A stretch of DNA of 64,000 bases from Paenibacillus swuensis (GCF_001644605.1 NZ_CP011388.1:1365001-1429000), one strand, 5' to 3'. Positions 37,442-46,762 are shown, counted from the first letter of the stretch. Numbers and translations are program-made. The notes: generated by a model not told the origin, from the sequence alone.

Positions 37442-37732
37442 TCATTCCTCCTGATTAATAGATAGACCCATTAATACCCACTAATTTTATAGGGTTTATT
37501 GGATATAGAGATCATACCAAGAGTTGATGCACCTTGAAATGTCAATCTGGGTGTTCCTTTATTTGTCATTTTAGGTGTCCATCCGCACAGCGTAAGAAAA
37601 CCTCTATCGAGCGAGGTCTCTCAGGGTAGGCGGCCGTGTTCTTGGCTCTGTTGGAAACTACAGAGTTCGCGCGCGGAGCTGGATCATGTTGCTGGCTGGG
37701 TCAACTACCACGTAATAAATGCATTTCAGCGT

Positions 37733-37824
37733 CGATGCTGGGTTATCCCCAAGAATCAGGTGAACATTATATTCGTTTCGATGCTGGGTTATCCCCAAGA
37801 ATCAGGTGAAAATGCTATCCGTTC
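37733..37824. repeat. Two tandem 46-bp units, left arm of copy A
   Basis: Units start at 37733 and 37779, exactly 46 bp apart, each beginning CGATGCTGGGTTATCCCC and AAGAATCAGGTGAA. They diverge in their last ~14 bp. Confidence 0.9.
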
Positions 37825-38068
37825 TTTCCAAAAAAATTTGTAGTAATTAACAAATAACTTAGTTATTGGGATTAATCCAACATCATTTAAACTCATGTCA
37901 GTCCTTCTGTTCGAGTTCCTTTCGTTCATTATGGTTACAGAAAGCATAACGCTTGCGACACATTAAATTACATTTGCGATTCTGTTCTTTGTTAGAAGAA
38001 ACGAGCAATTTTTTATATTTCCTTCTCCACATTTTCCATATATCACTGCATTGCCTACTTCTATCACA

Positions 38069-38195
38069 CCACTGAGCCTTCGGGATAACCCAGCATTCCA
38101 GTTCTTCGATCATACCACTGAGCCTTCGGGATAACCCAGCATTCCAGTTCTTCGATCATACCACTGAGCCTTCGGGATAACCCAGCATTCCAGTT
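38069..38195. repeat. Three tandem 46-bp units, right arm of copy A
   Basis: Units start at 38069, 38115 and 38161, each beginning CCACTGAGCCTTCGGGATAA and CCCAGCATTCCAGTTC. The first two are identical over 46 bp except at the junctions; the third stops after about 35 bp. The core is the reverse complement of the left-arm core. Confidence 0.92.
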
Positions 38196-38255
38196 TAACT
38201 AAACAAACCTAGTTATCACCCATAATTTATATACTTTCTAATATATTAAAAAAAA

Positions 38256-38277
38256 GAGCAAGGCCTAAGCCCTGCTC
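38256..38277 (-). terminator. Terminator of speB
   Basis: Minus strand GAGCAGGGC-TTAG-GCCTTGCTC (one mismatch) followed by eight T. It begins 20 bp beyond the right border of repeat copy A. Confidence 0.8.
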
Positions 38278-38293
38278 CCCCACAACGTATATT

Positions 38294-39163
38294 TTACTTC
38301 ACAAATCCAAGCAGCATTTCGCGAATCAGCTTGGCAGCCACAATTTGTGTTTGCTCGCTATGGTCGTAGACCGGAGCCACTTCCACCACATCACAGCCCA
38401 CCACGTTAGCACCGGATGCGGCGATCGCATGCACAGCGCCCAACAGTTCCTTGGACGTGATGCCGCCGGCTTCCGCCGTGCCTGTGCCCGGCGCCGCGGA
38501 CGGATCCAGGACGTCGATGTCAATTGTCACGTACACTGGACGGCCTTCAAGCTCAGGCAACGCCTGCTTCAACGGCTCCAACACTTCGAACGGGAAGAAG
38601 TTGATGTTCTCGCGTCCGTACTTGAACTCCTCGCGAGAGCCCGAGCGAATGCCGAACTGATAGATGTTCTTGCCTCCCATCATCTCCGCCGCCTTGCGAA
38701 TCGGCGTAGAGTGGGACAGCGGTTCGCCTTCATAATTCTCGCGTAGATCCGCATGCGCGTCGATATGAATGATGGCGAGATCCGGATACTTCTTGTAAAC
38801 TTCTTGCAGCACCGGCCAAGTTACCAGATGTTCGCCGCCCATGCCGACCGGGAATTTCCCGTCCGACAACAATCCGCTCACGTACTCCTGAATAATATCC
38901 AGGCTGCGTCCCGCGTTGCCGAAAGGAAGCAACAGATCGCCAGCATCAAAGTAAGTGATTTCTTCCAGACTCTTGTCGAGATACGGGCTGTATTCTTCCA
39001 GTCCAATCGATACCTCGCGAATCCGGGCAGGTCCGAACCGGGAACCCGGACGGAACGATACCGTGTAGTCCATCGGCATGCCGTAAATGACCGCTTTGCT
39101 GCTCGCATAGTCGTCAGAGCTTAAGATGAAGACGTTGCCTGAGTATGTTTGATCCAAACGCAT
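38294..39163 (-). CDS. speB: Agmatinase
   Basis: Hydrolyses agmatine to putrescine and urea, with two manganese ions. At 289 residues it has the ureohydrolase signatures GMGGEHLVTWP, IIHIDAHADLRENYEG and VTIDIDVLDPSAAPGTGTAEAGG, with all His/Asp ligands present. It lies 12 bp after speE, the same pair and order as in B. subtilis. AGGAGG precedes the ATG and overlaps the end of speE, so the two are an operon making putrescine and spermidine. Confidence 0.96.
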   Translation of the reverse strand: MRLDQTYSGNVFILSSDDYASSKAVIYGMPMDYTVSFRPGSRFGPARIREVSIGLEEYSPYLDKSLEEITYFDAGDLLLPFGNAGRSLDIIQEYVSGLLSDGKFPVGMGGEHLVTWPVLQEVYKKYPDLAIIHIDAHADLRENYEGEPLSHSTPIRKAAEMMGGKNIYQFGIRSGSREEFKYGRENINFFPFEVLEPLKQALPELEGRPVYVTIDIDVLDPSAAPGTGTAEAGGITSKELLGAVHAIAASGANVVGCDVVEVAPVYDHSEQTQIVAAKLIREMLLGFVK

Positions 39164-39175
39164 GAAGTCTTCCTC

Positions 39176-40003
39176 CTATTTACACAGATCTTCTACAAAT
39201 TTAGGCAATACGAACGCCGCTTTGTGCAGACGAGGCGTGTAGTATTTTGTGTCGATTTCCGCGATTTGCGTTTCGTCCACTTGCAGCGGATCATATTTCT
39301 TGCTGCCCATCGTGAATGTCCATAGTCCGCTTGGGTACGTAGGAATATTCGCCGCATAAACACGGGTAATCGGGAAAATTTCTTTTACGTCTTTATTCAC
39401 CTTTTGGATCAAATCCGCTTTAAACCAAGGGTTGTCTGTTTGAGCAACGAAAATGCCGTCTTCCTTCAGCGCTTCAAAAATCCCTTGATAGAACCCGCGC
39501 TCGAACAAAGGCGCCGCCGGGCCCACAGGCTCCGTGGAGTCAACCATGATCACGTCATATGTATTCTTATGCTCATGGATGTGCATGAAACCGTCATTGA
39601 CAATCACTTCCACACGCGGGTTGTCCAGCTCTCCTGCGATTTCCGGAAGGTACTTTTTGCTATACTCAATAACTTTACCGTCGATTTCAACCAGAACTGC
39701 TTTCTCCACGCCCGGATGCTTCATAATTTCACGAATGACACCGCCGTCGCCGCCGCCGACAACCAATACATGCTTCGGATTCGGATGTGTAAACAGGGCA
39801 GGATGAGCTACCATCTCGTGGTAAACAAACTCATCTTTAATCGTGGTCATGACCATGCCGTCCAATACCAGCATACGCCCGAACTCTTCTGTATCAATCA
39901 TGTCCAGCTTCTGAAAATCCGTTTGCTCCGAAACGAATGTTTGTGTGATTTTGGCTGTGATGCCGAACGATTCCGTCTGTTTCTCCGTGTACCATAATTC
40001 CAT
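39176..40003 (-). CDS. speE: Spermidine synthase
   Basis: Transfers an aminopropyl group from decarboxylated SAM to putrescine. At 275 residues it starts [19 protein letters not shown] and has [17 protein letters not shown] (SAM site), [19 protein letters not shown] and [16 protein letters not shown] with the catalytic Asp. The ATG at 40003 has AGAAGGG upstream; the longer frame to 40132 would cross the promoter. A promoter is at 40140-40167, leaving a ~130-nt leader with two hairpins. Confidence 0.97.
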   Translation of the reverse strand: MELWYTEKQTESFGITAKITQTFVSEQTDFQKLDMIDTEEFGRMLVLDGMVMTTIKDEFVYHEMVAHPALFTHPNPKHVLVVGGGDGGVIREIMKHPGVEKAVLVEIDGKVIEYSKKYLPEIAGELDNPRVEVIVNDGFMHIHEHKNTYDVIMVDSTEPVGPAAPLFERGFYQGIFEALKEDGIFVAQTDNPWFKADLIQKVNKDVKEIFPITRVYAANIPTYPSGLWTFTMGSKKYDPLQVDETQIAEIDTKYYTPRLHKAAFVLPKFVEDLCK

Positions 40004-40139
40004 AGTGAACCCTTCTTTCTTCTTCGTGATTTGTGATGTGATTATTTTACCAAAAAGAGACCCGTTCATCCCTTGCGTCATTTGAGGTTTAAGGACCTTC
40101 CGCCCTGAAGGGAAAAAGCCTGTGCCAGGCACAAATTGT

Positions 40140-40167
40140 ATTATAGTCGAACCCTGTCAAAATGCAA
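40140..40167 (-). promoter_or_regulatory. SigA-type promoter of speE-speB
   Basis: Minus strand TTGCAT (40162-40167), a 16-nt spacer and TATAAT (40140-40145). The leader that follows has GCCTG-TGC-CAGGC (40118-40130) and CCTTC/GAAGG hairpins (about 40096-40112). Confidence 0.65.
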
Positions 40168-40281
40168 CCATAAACAAGCCGCTCATGAAAATTTTACAAA
40201 ATAAAACCCGCTCCTTGAATAGCTCCGCCCATAACTTTCCATACTGTTAACTAAGCGGTATTAACGAAAGGAGTGCGGATC

Positions 40282-42354
40282 ATGAAACGAGCGGCAACCC
40301 ATCCCCCTGCAGACCCTTCGGACGGACAAGAAAACCAGCCTATGGTCAGAGCTTATATTCGGTTTAAAAAGTTCATGTCTTTCCTGTTCAAAACCGCGGG
40401 TGTATTGGTTGTGCTGTCTGTCATCGGTCTCTTATTTTTGCGCATCCAATCGCTCCCTGCCTCTTCCATCACCCAAACCTCACAGATTTATGATACGAAC
40501 GGCGTGTTGATCGACAGCTACCATTCCGGGCAGAACCGTCAGGTCGTGCCTATGAAAGATATATCCCCATTTCTTGTCCAAGCGACGCTGGCTATCGAAG
40601 ACAATCGGTTCTACAACCATATGGGCATTGATTTTCGAGGGTTAGCCCGGGCGATTGTCGTGGACATTCAGCATATGGCCAAAGTACAAGGAGCCAGCAC
40701 AATTACGCAGCAGCTTGCCCGTAACCTTTATTTGACGCAGGAGCGCACCTGGGAACGCAAAGTGAAAGAAGCCATGTACACCATTCAACTGGAAATGAAT
40801 TATTCCAAGGATGAGATACTTGAGAAATATCTGAATCAAATTTATTACGGTCATTCCACATACGGTGCAGAAACGGCCGCACAGGTTTACTACGGCAAGA
40901 CCGCTAAGGAATTAACGCTTGCGGAAAGCGCGCTTTTGGCAGGCGTACCTAAAGGTCCCAAATATTATTCTCCTTATATGAACTTGAGCAACGCCTTAGG
41001 GAGACAGAAAACCGTGCTGCAATCCATGGTGAAGTACGGATATATTACCCAACGCCAGGCGGATGAGGCAGCGGGTGTGCCTATGCAATTTAAACCGCTG
41101 ACTGCCGCCAAGCCCGCGCTGGCGCCTTATTTCCGCGATTACGTGAAGCAGGTCATCACAACCAAGCTGGGAATCGATGAGAAGCTGCTGGACGCGGGAG
41201 GTTTCAAGATTTATACGACGCTGGATGTGAAAGCGCAGGAAATCGCGGAGAAAACGATCCGCGAACAACTGGCGGGCACGCAGGAGCTTCAAGCGGCCTT
41301 GATCTCGCTGGACCCGCGCAATGGCTACATTAAAGCGATGGTCGGCGGACGCGATTATAACGAGAATCAATATAATCGCGTCTTTGCCGAAACGCGGCAG
41401 CCGGGCTCCGCGTTTAAGCCGTTGTTGTACCTGGCGGCATTGGAGAGCAAAGCGTTTACGCCGATGACCCGCTTCCGCAGCGAGCCGACGACGTTCACCT
41501 ACGACGACGGCAAGCAGACGTACACCCCCCGTAACTACGGCGGGAAGTACGTCAACGATCTGATCGATATGCGGCAGGCGATCGCCGAATCGGATAACAT
41601 CTACGCCGTAAGCACGATTCAGCAGCTGTCGCCGGCGAAAGTGATTGAAACGGCCCGCAAGCTGGGTATCGACAGCGCCATGAAGCCGCTGCCTTCCCTG
41701 GCTCTAGGGACGTTTCCGGCGAGCCCGTTCGAGATGGCCGTAGCTTACGGCACCATCGGGAACCATGGCGTGAAGGCGACGCCTACCGCCGTGGTGAAAA
41801 TCGTGGACGGCCAGGGACGGGTGCTGTACGAGTCGCAACCTGTGGAGGAGCAGGCCGCGGACCCCGCTTCCGCTTACGTTCTCACCAATTTGATGCAAAG
41901 CGTATTTGAAGAGGGCGGCACGGGCAATCGGGTGTCGAGCTACCTGAAGCGGCCCGTCGCCGGTAAGAGCGGCACCACGAATTCCGACGCCTGGATGGTC
42001 GGATATACGCCGGAGCTGAGCACGGCTGTGTGGGTTGGACATGACAAAGGCCGTGCCATCACCTCCATTGAATCGAGAAAGGCGGCTCCCATTTTCGCCG
42101 AGTTTACGGAGGGCGCACTCGCGTCCGTACCGCCGAAGATGTTCGAGATGCCGGAGGATGTTGTCAGCATCTATGTGGATCCGGTCAGCGGTAAACTGGC
42201 TACCGCGGCCTGCGCACAATCTCGTATGGAAGTGTTCGTGAAGGGCACTGAGCCTAAGGAATATTGCGGAGACGGTACGGCGCCGATCACACCTGCCGAT
42301 GATAAGCACCACAGCTCTTGGTGGCAGGATTTGAAGAAGTGGTGGACGAATTAG
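40282..42354 (+). CDS. pbpG: Class A penicillin-binding protein (PbpG/PBP2d-like)
   Basis: Bifunctional peptidoglycan polymerase of 690 residues. A membrane anchor (about 38-56) is followed by the glycosyltransferase domain with catalytic Glu106 (ATLAIEDNRFYNHMGID) and GASTITQQLARNLYL. The transpeptidase domain has Ser376-AFK379, the SDN motif (AESDNIYA) and KSGTTNSD. The ATG at 40282 has AAAGGAG 8 nt upstream. The position next to speE-speB and ywhD matches B. subtilis pbpG, a forespore gene under SigF. A weak forespore-like element (CCATA, then GGTATTA, near 40240-40265) is too poor to call. Confidence 0.93.
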   Translation: MKRAATHPPADPSDGQENQPMVRAYIRFKKFMSFLFKTAGVLVVLSVIGLLFLRIQSLPASSITQTSQIYDTNGVLIDSYHSGQNRQVVPMKDISPFLVQATLAIEDNRFYNHMGIDFRGLARAIVVDIQHMAKVQGASTITQQLARNLYLTQERTWERKVKEAMYTIQLEMNYSKDEILEKYLNQIYYGHSTYGAETAAQVYYGKTAKELTLAESALLAGVPKGPKYYSPYMNLSNALGRQKTVLQSMVKYGYITQRQADEAAGVPMQFKPLTAAKPALAPYFRDYVKQVITTKLGIDEKLLDAGGFKIYTTLDVKAQEIAEKTIREQLAGTQELQAALISLDPRNGYIKAMVGGRDYNENQYNRVFAETRQPGSAFKPLLYLAALESKAFTPMTRFRSEPTTFTYDDGKQTYTPRNYGGKYVNDLIDMRQAIAESDNIYAVSTIQQLSPAKVIETARKLGIDSAMKPLPSLALGTFPASPFEMAVAYGTIGNHGVKATPTAVVKIVDGQGRVLYESQPVEEQAADPASAYVLTNLMQSVFEEGGTGNRVSSYLKRPVAGKSGTTNSDAWMVGYTPELSTAVWVGHDKGRAITSIESRKAAPIFAEFTEGALASVPPKMFEMPEDVVSIYVDPVSGKLATAACAQSRMEVFVKGTEPKEYCGDGTAPITPADDKHHSSWWQDLKKWWTN

Positions 42355-42472
42355 TATTCGTAAAATTATATTGAAATAACGCTTAGTAACACTTAGCATT
42401 ACCACATATTAACTTGGAAAATTTCGCGTCAACCTCTACTAAGTTAAAATATTCTAATTGTTTTCTAATAAT

Positions 42473-42502
42473 AAAGCGGGACTCCTTGAGGGTACCCGCT
42501 TT
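42473..42502 (+). terminator. Terminator after the PBP gene
   Basis: AAAGCGGG/CCCGCTTT, eight pairs, with a 14-nt loop and a short T-rich tail (CTTC). It lies about 120 nt beyond the stop. Confidence 0.6.
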
Positions 42503-42586
42503 CTTCATGCCTTGGTAAATGATGGGCAGATTCAATATGCTATACTTCGGGTACGGCTCCAGAAGCCAGAATCCAGGAGGAACAAC

Positions 42587-43075
42587 ATGAATCCACTTCA
42601 CAAGAACATCCTTAAGAAACTGGCTGTCATCAGCATCAGCTCAACGATTTTCCTTACAGGCACAACCGCATACATAGCGCCGTCCGTCGAGGCGGCAAGC
42701 TCCTCCCGCGATCGCGTCATCTCGATCGGCAACCAATACTTAGGCACGCCTTACAAATTCGGAGCGCAATTCGGCGTAACCAGCCGTTTCGATTGCTCTT
42801 CTTTCACGAAATGGGTATACAGCCGCGTAGGCAAAACCCTGAAACGCGCTTCTAAAGATCAAGCGAGACAAGGCTACTTCGTACCGCGCAGCCAATTGGT
42901 GAAAGGCGATCTCGTCTTCTTCACCACGTCGAGCAGATCTGGCATTTCCCACGTAGGCATCTATGCGGGAAATAGCCGAGTGTTACATACGTACGGAGCC
43001 GGCGGCGTAAAATATTCCTCCATGAAATCCGGATGGTGGAACTCCCATTACGTTACAGCGCGTCGCGTACTGTAA
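42587..43075 (+). CDS. Secreted NlpC/P60 peptidoglycan endopeptidase 1
   Basis: A 162-residue cell-wall hydrolase. A signal peptide (cleavage near VEA-AS, residues 35-37) is followed directly by the NlpC/P60 domain with Cys70 (RFDCSSF), His122 (GISHVGIY) and His134. It has no SH3 or LysM targeting domain, so it is a minimal form. AGGAGG lies 6 nt before the ATG at 42587; the longer frame overlaps the terminator. It cuts stem peptides between D-Glu and diaminopimelate in characterised relatives. It is about 44% of the size of typical multi-domain family members. Confidence 0.91.
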   Translation: MNPLHKNILKKLAVISISSTIFLTGTTAYIAPSVEAASSSRDRVISIGNQYLGTPYKFGAQFGVTSRFDCSSFTKWVYSRVGKTLKRASKDQARQGYFVPRSQLVKGDLVFFTTSSRSGISHVGIYAGNSRVLHTYGAGGVKYSSMKSGWWNSHYVTARRVL

Positions 43076-43091
43076 TATCCCGCAAGAAAAT

Positions 43092-43127
43092 AGAACCTGC
43101 CCCCGATTCACTCGGGAGGCAGGTTCT
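43092..43127. terminator. Bidirectional terminator between the hydrolase and ywhD
   Basis: AGAACCTGCC/GGCAGGTTCT with an inner CGA/TCG pair. TTTG follows on the plus strand and TATTTTC on the minus strand, where it also serves nothing obvious beyond the ywhD stop. Confidence 0.75.
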
Positions 43128-43135
43128 TTGCATTC

Positions 43136-43702
43136 CTATGCCAAGCCTTGCTTTAATTCCTCGCTGGAAGCCGCCCACCACTCCGGGTTGTGCGCCATCA
43201 GCAGACTGCGAAGCGAAGCCTTTTCTTCCGGGCTGAGCCCCTCCAGGATGAATCGGCGCTTCAGCGCGTAATCCAGCTTGTTCACATGGTCCGCAAGGAT
43301 CTTCCACCCTCTGCGGGCTTCCGCATCCACCAGCATCTCGCAAGCGGTCGCACCCCCGTAGCAAGTGCCTACTTCCATCCGGTCCACAGCGACCCAGACA
43401 ACCCAGCACTTCTTGCCGTTCGGCACATCCTCTTTATTCATCGAGAACTTAATCCCGCGTTCCACCTTACTCTTCGCATGCATCGCCCCGTCATCGATAT
43501 ACGCCTGTCCGTCTTCAATAATTACGCAAGAGACGTTGCTGAGATCAATCGTTCCCGCGCCAAAGCCCCGGTGAGGTTTATTGCTTACCACGTTGAGCGC
43601 AATTTGCTTCTTCTCTTTCTTCGCCGGTTCCGCGCCTGCGCCTGCGCCAGCACCAGCTGCTTGTCCTTCGTTATTGCCCGTCGGTTGTTCTCCGTTCGTC
43701 AT
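43136..43702 (-). CDS. ywhD: YwhD family protein
   Basis: A 188-residue cytosolic protein of the YwhD family, function unknown. The N-terminal 30 residues are low complexity (AGAGAGAEPAKKEKK). The folded part starts at ALNVVSNKPHRGFGAGTIDLSNVS and contains DDGAMHAKSKVERGIKF and GKKCWVVWVAVDR; it ends with a helical stretch. The assignment rests on resemblance to B. subtilis YwhD and on the shared neighbourhood with pbpG, speE and speB. GGGAGG lies 8 nt before the ATG. A TATAAT -10 is at 43732-43737 on the minus strand without a clear -35. Confidence 0.85.
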   Translation of the reverse strand: MTNGEQPTGNNEGQAAGAGAGAGAEPAKKEKKQIALNVVSNKPHRGFGAGTIDLSNVSCVIIEDGQAYIDDGAMHAKSKVERGIKFSMNKEDVPNGKKCWVVWVAVDRMEVGTCYGGATACEMLVDAEARRGWKILADHVNKLDYALKRRFILEGLSPEEKASLRSLLMAHNPEWWAASSEELKQGLA

Positions 43703-43841
43703 CTATATTACCTCCCTGTATCACGCTGTTAATTATAGTGTGACCTTCTATTGTTTATTTTAGCTGAGAAATATTTTGCGGACAAGACACATATACATGC
43801 GATAGACGCTTGTCAAGCTTGTCAACGGGAGGAAAAATTGT

Positions 43842-45881
43842 ATGAACCATCGGCTTACCCTGCTACTTCTGCCCCTGCTCATCATCATCGCCCTGATCGG
43901 CATTGTTCTATATGACCCGGCCGAGCCTTCCAGATCCGCTCTCAGCGAGGTCAAGCCATCAGGCAAAGGCGCGAATGCAAACAAATCCAAGCAGCAACCG
44001 AAGGCCAAGCCCCAACCGCCTTCCGCTAAAGCGCCCTCCAAAGGAACTTCCGCTCCCGACCTTCCCGTGGTAAAGAAGCCGGAGCCTTTGAGCAAGCGCG
44101 TAGTTGAGTATCATATTCATGCCAAGTGGAATCCGGCGAATAAACAGATTAACGGCACCCAGACACTCACTTGGACGAATCCCGGCAAGAACGCGGTCAG
44201 TGAAATGTATTTCCACTTGTACCCCAATGCGTTCGAATCCATGGACACCACGTTCATGAAAGAGTCGGGAGGCAAGTTGCGTTCGGACCAAATGCAGGCG
44301 GGCAGCTTCGGGTTCATGAACATCACGGCAATGAAAACAGCCGAAGGAACCAATCTGCTGCCGCGGCTGCAACCCGTGCAGCCGGACGACGGCAACAAGA
44401 ACGACCGAACGCTGGTTAAGCTTCGGTTGCCGGAGCCGGTGCCGCCGAAAGGCAGTATTACCCTGCGCATGGCTTTCGAGGTTCAGCTTCCGCATACATT
44501 CGCCAGAATGGGCTACGCCGGCGATTTCGTCATGGCGGGTCAATGGTTCCCGAAGGCCGCCGCCTATGAGTTGGCCGGTACCCGGGGCCGAAGCGCGGAG
44601 GGTTGGAACGCCCACCAGTACCACGGCAATTCGGAGTTCTACTCCGATTTCGGCATCTATAACGTGAAGGTCGCCGTACCTTCGAATTACGTCGTTGCCG
44701 CGACAGGCTTCCAGACCAAGCCGACCGCGGATAAGAACGGCATCCGCACCTATCAGTTTTACGCGGATGATGTTCATGATTTCGCCTGGTCCGCTTCCCC
44801 GCACTTCGTCTATGCGGAGGAACCGTTCTCCGCGCCGAATGTGCCGGGCGTGCGGATCAAGCTCTATTTGGACCCGAAGCATAAAGATTTGCAGGATCGT
44901 TATTTCCATGCCGCCAAGTCCGCATTGACGGAATACAGCAAGTGGTATGGCCAGTATCCCTACAGCACCTTGTCGATCGTGGTTCCTCCGGAAGAGGGGA
45001 ACGGCGCCGGCGGCATGGAGTATCCGACCCTTGTGACGGGTTTCGGGGCATCCACCGAGGATCCCGGCCTCGAGCTTGAACGTGTCGTGGTTCACGAGAT
45101 CGCGCATCAGTACTGGTACGGTATTGTGGCCAGCAATGAATTTGAGGAAGCTTGGCTGGATGAAGGCTTTGCCTCCTACTCGGAAGACAAGGTCATGGAG
45201 AAGGAATACGGGGTCGCGCCCAATCTTCCGGTGGAATCAAGTTACATCACTTCACCCGCTCCGCTGAAGCAGCTGTCGTGGAAATACAACAGCCACAATC
45301 ATTACGCGGAGAACGTGTATACGCGGGCGAAGCTGGTCCTGTTGGGCATTGAGAAGGAAATCGGGCAGAAAGCGATGAGCCGGGTGATCCGGACCTATTT
45401 TGCCAAATGGAAATACAAGCATCCGTCCACTTCCGACTTTCAAGCCGTGCTCGAGCAGATTACCAAGAAAGACTGGGACCGCTACTTCAATCAGTATGTT
45501 TACGGCAACATGATGGCGGATTACGCCGTGGAAGATATTCGAACGGAGCGTGTGCGGCAGAACGGAAACACGGTCTATGAACATCGGGTGTACATTCGCA
45601 AGCATGGGGCGGATTTCAGCAAAATACCGATCGTATTTCAGTTCGAGGACGGAACCTCCATGAAGAAAATGTGGAACGGAACCGAAGCGCTGACGGAATA
45701 CAAAATCACGAACGCCTCTCCGCTGGCTTGGGTCGCCATTGATCCGCAATACACCATCGTTGTGGAGAACAAACATATTAACAACTTTATGAAAGCCGAT
45801 GTGGCAACGGATTCGAACATTCGCTGGAATCTTAGCATTACCAAAATCGTGGAAGCCTTGATCGGCTCCCTGGCATGGTGA
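43842..45881 (+). CDS. Membrane-anchored M1-family metallopeptidase
   Basis: A 679-residue zinc aminopeptidase-like protein. One N-terminal membrane segment (5-23) and a Pro/Lys/Ala-rich linker (30-85) lead to the beta-sandwich domain and the catalytic domain. The zinc motif is His418-E-I-A-His422, with Glu441 18 residues later, and GAGGMEYPTLV replaces the classical GAMEN exopeptidase loop. The enzyme should sit outside the cell, anchored by its N-terminus. GGGAGG precedes the ATG. It is followed after 11 bp by a membrane-protein gene, probably co-transcribed. The substrate is unknown; the linker suggests wall-spanning. Confidence 0.9.
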   Translation: MNHRLTLLLLPLLIIIALIGIVLYDPAEPSRSALSEVKPSGKGANANKSKQQPKAKPQPPSAKAPSKGTSAPDLPVVKKPEPLSKRVVEYHIHAKWNPANKQINGTQTLTWTNPGKNAVSEMYFHLYPNAFESMDTTFMKESGGKLRSDQMQAGSFGFMNITAMKTAEGTNLLPRLQPVQPDDGNKNDRTLVKLRLPEPVPPKGSITLRMAFEVQLPHTFARMGYAGDFVMAGQWFPKAAAYELAGTRGRSAEGWNAHQYHGNSEFYSDFGIYNVKVAVPSNYVVAATGFQTKPTADKNGIRTYQFYADDVHDFAWSASPHFVYAEEPFSAPNVPGVRIKLYLDPKHKDLQDRYFHAAKSALTEYSKWYGQYPYSTLSIVVPPEEGNGAGGMEYPTLVTGFGASTEDPGLELERVVVHEIAHQYWYGIVASNEFEEAWLDEGFASYSEDKVMEKEYGVAPNLPVESSYITSPAPLKQLSWKYNSHNHYAENVYTRAKLVLLGIEKEIGQKAMSRVIRTYFAKWKYKHPSTSDFQAVLEQITKKDWDRYFNQYVYGNMMADYAVEDIRTERVRQNGNTVYEHRVYIRKHGADFSKIPIVFQFEDGTSMKKMWNGTEALTEYKITNASPLAWVAIDPQYTIVVENKHINNFMKADVATDSNIRWNLSITKIVEALIGSLAW

Positions 45882-45892
45882 GGTGAACCAAG

Positions 45893-46714
45893 ATGATGAC
45901 GCAATGGGTAAAACAAGGATGGTTTTCGGCCATTCGACAATTTTCGATCATTTTGCTGTTATTTATTTATCAATTATTATGGGGACTTGTGCTCTATCGG
46001 TTTATCGAATCCATTGTTTACCCGCTCTTGCGGAGGTACCCCGGAGACGCTTTGGAAACTTCATCCCTGCACTTATTCTTCGCGGAAAGTCAATTTCAGC
46101 TTACGAAAACCGGAATCAGCTATTCCTATATCGCCATTCTGGGCGCCCTGTTGTTGATCCGTCTCATCGCTTCACCCCTGATCCAGGCGGGACTCTTTCA
46201 TTGTATTCACTTGGCCGATGTGAGAGACAAGCGCAAGTTTCTGCATGGCGTGAAACGCTGGGGTCTGTTCTTTATCGGAATGTATTGGCTTCAACTCTTT
46301 CTCACCTTGCTGCCGGCCTACTGGATTCTGCCTCATGCGCTCGTCATTTACGACAGTCAGCCGTCCCTGACCCCGATGCTGATGCACTTCAGCCCTTGGC
46401 TTGCAGGCTGGATCCTGTATGCGTTCGTCCTGCATCTGATCTTCCTGTCCATCGGGATCGGCAAGGTGAGCGGAGGCAAGCTCCTGCATTCGCTTAAGGT
46501 ATCCTTCCGTCACCTGATGCCTATGGCGCTTGCCGCGTTGCTTCTGCTATCCATTGCCGGCGGCATCTACGCCGTAACGACGGCCGTGTCGTTGGTCTGG
46601 GCCGGGTTGCTTGCGCTCATTATGCATCAAATGTACCACCTGGTCCGTACCCTGCTTAAAGTATGGGGCGTGGCCACACAATACCACCTCTGGCACGCCA
46701 AAAGCGGGCTGTAG
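45893..46714 (+). CDS. Multi-pass membrane protein of unknown function
   Basis: A 273-residue protein with about six hydrophobic segments (near 15-40, 80-105, 120-145, 165-190, 205-230 and 230-250). I recognise no family. Charged loops are short and no catalytic motif is visible. GAGGTG lies before tandem ATG codons. It follows the M1 peptidase by 11 bp and ends before a strong terminator, so the two form an operon; it might assist or be regulated with the peptidase. Confidence 0.8.
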   Translation: MMTQWVKQGWFSAIRQFSIILLLFIYQLLWGLVLYRFIESIVYPLLRRYPGDALETSSLHLFFAESQFQLTKTGISYSYIAILGALLLIRLIASPLIQAGLFHCIHLADVRDKRKFLHGVKRWGLFFIGMYWLQLFLTLLPAYWILPHALVIYDSQPSLTPMLMHFSPWLAGWILYAFVLHLIFLSIGIGKVSGGKLLHSLKVSFRHLMPMALAALLLLSIAGGIYAVTTAVSLVWAGLLALIMHQMYHLVRTLLKVWGVATQYHLWHAKSGL

Positions 46715-46731
46715 AGATTACGCGAAAATAA

Positions 46732-46762
46732 GCCGTTCCTGTAATTCGGGGACGGTTTTTTT
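46732..46762 (+). terminator. Terminator of the M1 peptidase operon
   Basis: CCGTTCC/GGGGACGG stem (one bulge) followed by TTTTTTT. It lies about 20 nt after the membrane-protein stop. Confidence 0.8.

Larger units (their letters stand above)
37593..38235. repeat. Dispersed repeat element, copy A (643 bp)
   Basis: Shares its left border (TAAGAAAACCTCTATCGAG, 37593-37611), several internal blocks and its right border (CCCATAATTTATATACT, 38219-38235) with copy B at 50527-50840, in the same orientation. Inside are two direct 46-bp units on the left (from 37733) and three on the right (from 38069), which are inverted relative to each other around ATGCTGGGTTATCCC. Compared with B it has an extra ~65 bp after the left border, containing the hairpin CTCTGT/ACAGAG, and a longer middle. 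No convincing protein gene is inside. It fills nearly the whole 850-bp gap between the metallo-hydrolase and speB. Confidence 0.8.

Noticed and set aside
37898-38113. Minus-strand frame of 71 codons inside repeat copy A (Lys/Cys-rich)
   Set aside because: No ribosome site, it starts inside a 46-bp unit, and the copy B counterpart stops after about 18 codons. Treated as non-coding pending more copies.
38069-38195. CRISPR-like array
   Set aside because: The 46-bp units are directly adjacent with no spacers of constant length, and no cas gene is near.
43959-45107. 382-codon minus-strand frame opposite the M1 peptidase gene
   Set aside because: Antisense shadow of a GC-rich gene; the plus-strand frame has catalytic motifs, a ribosome site and a membrane anchor.
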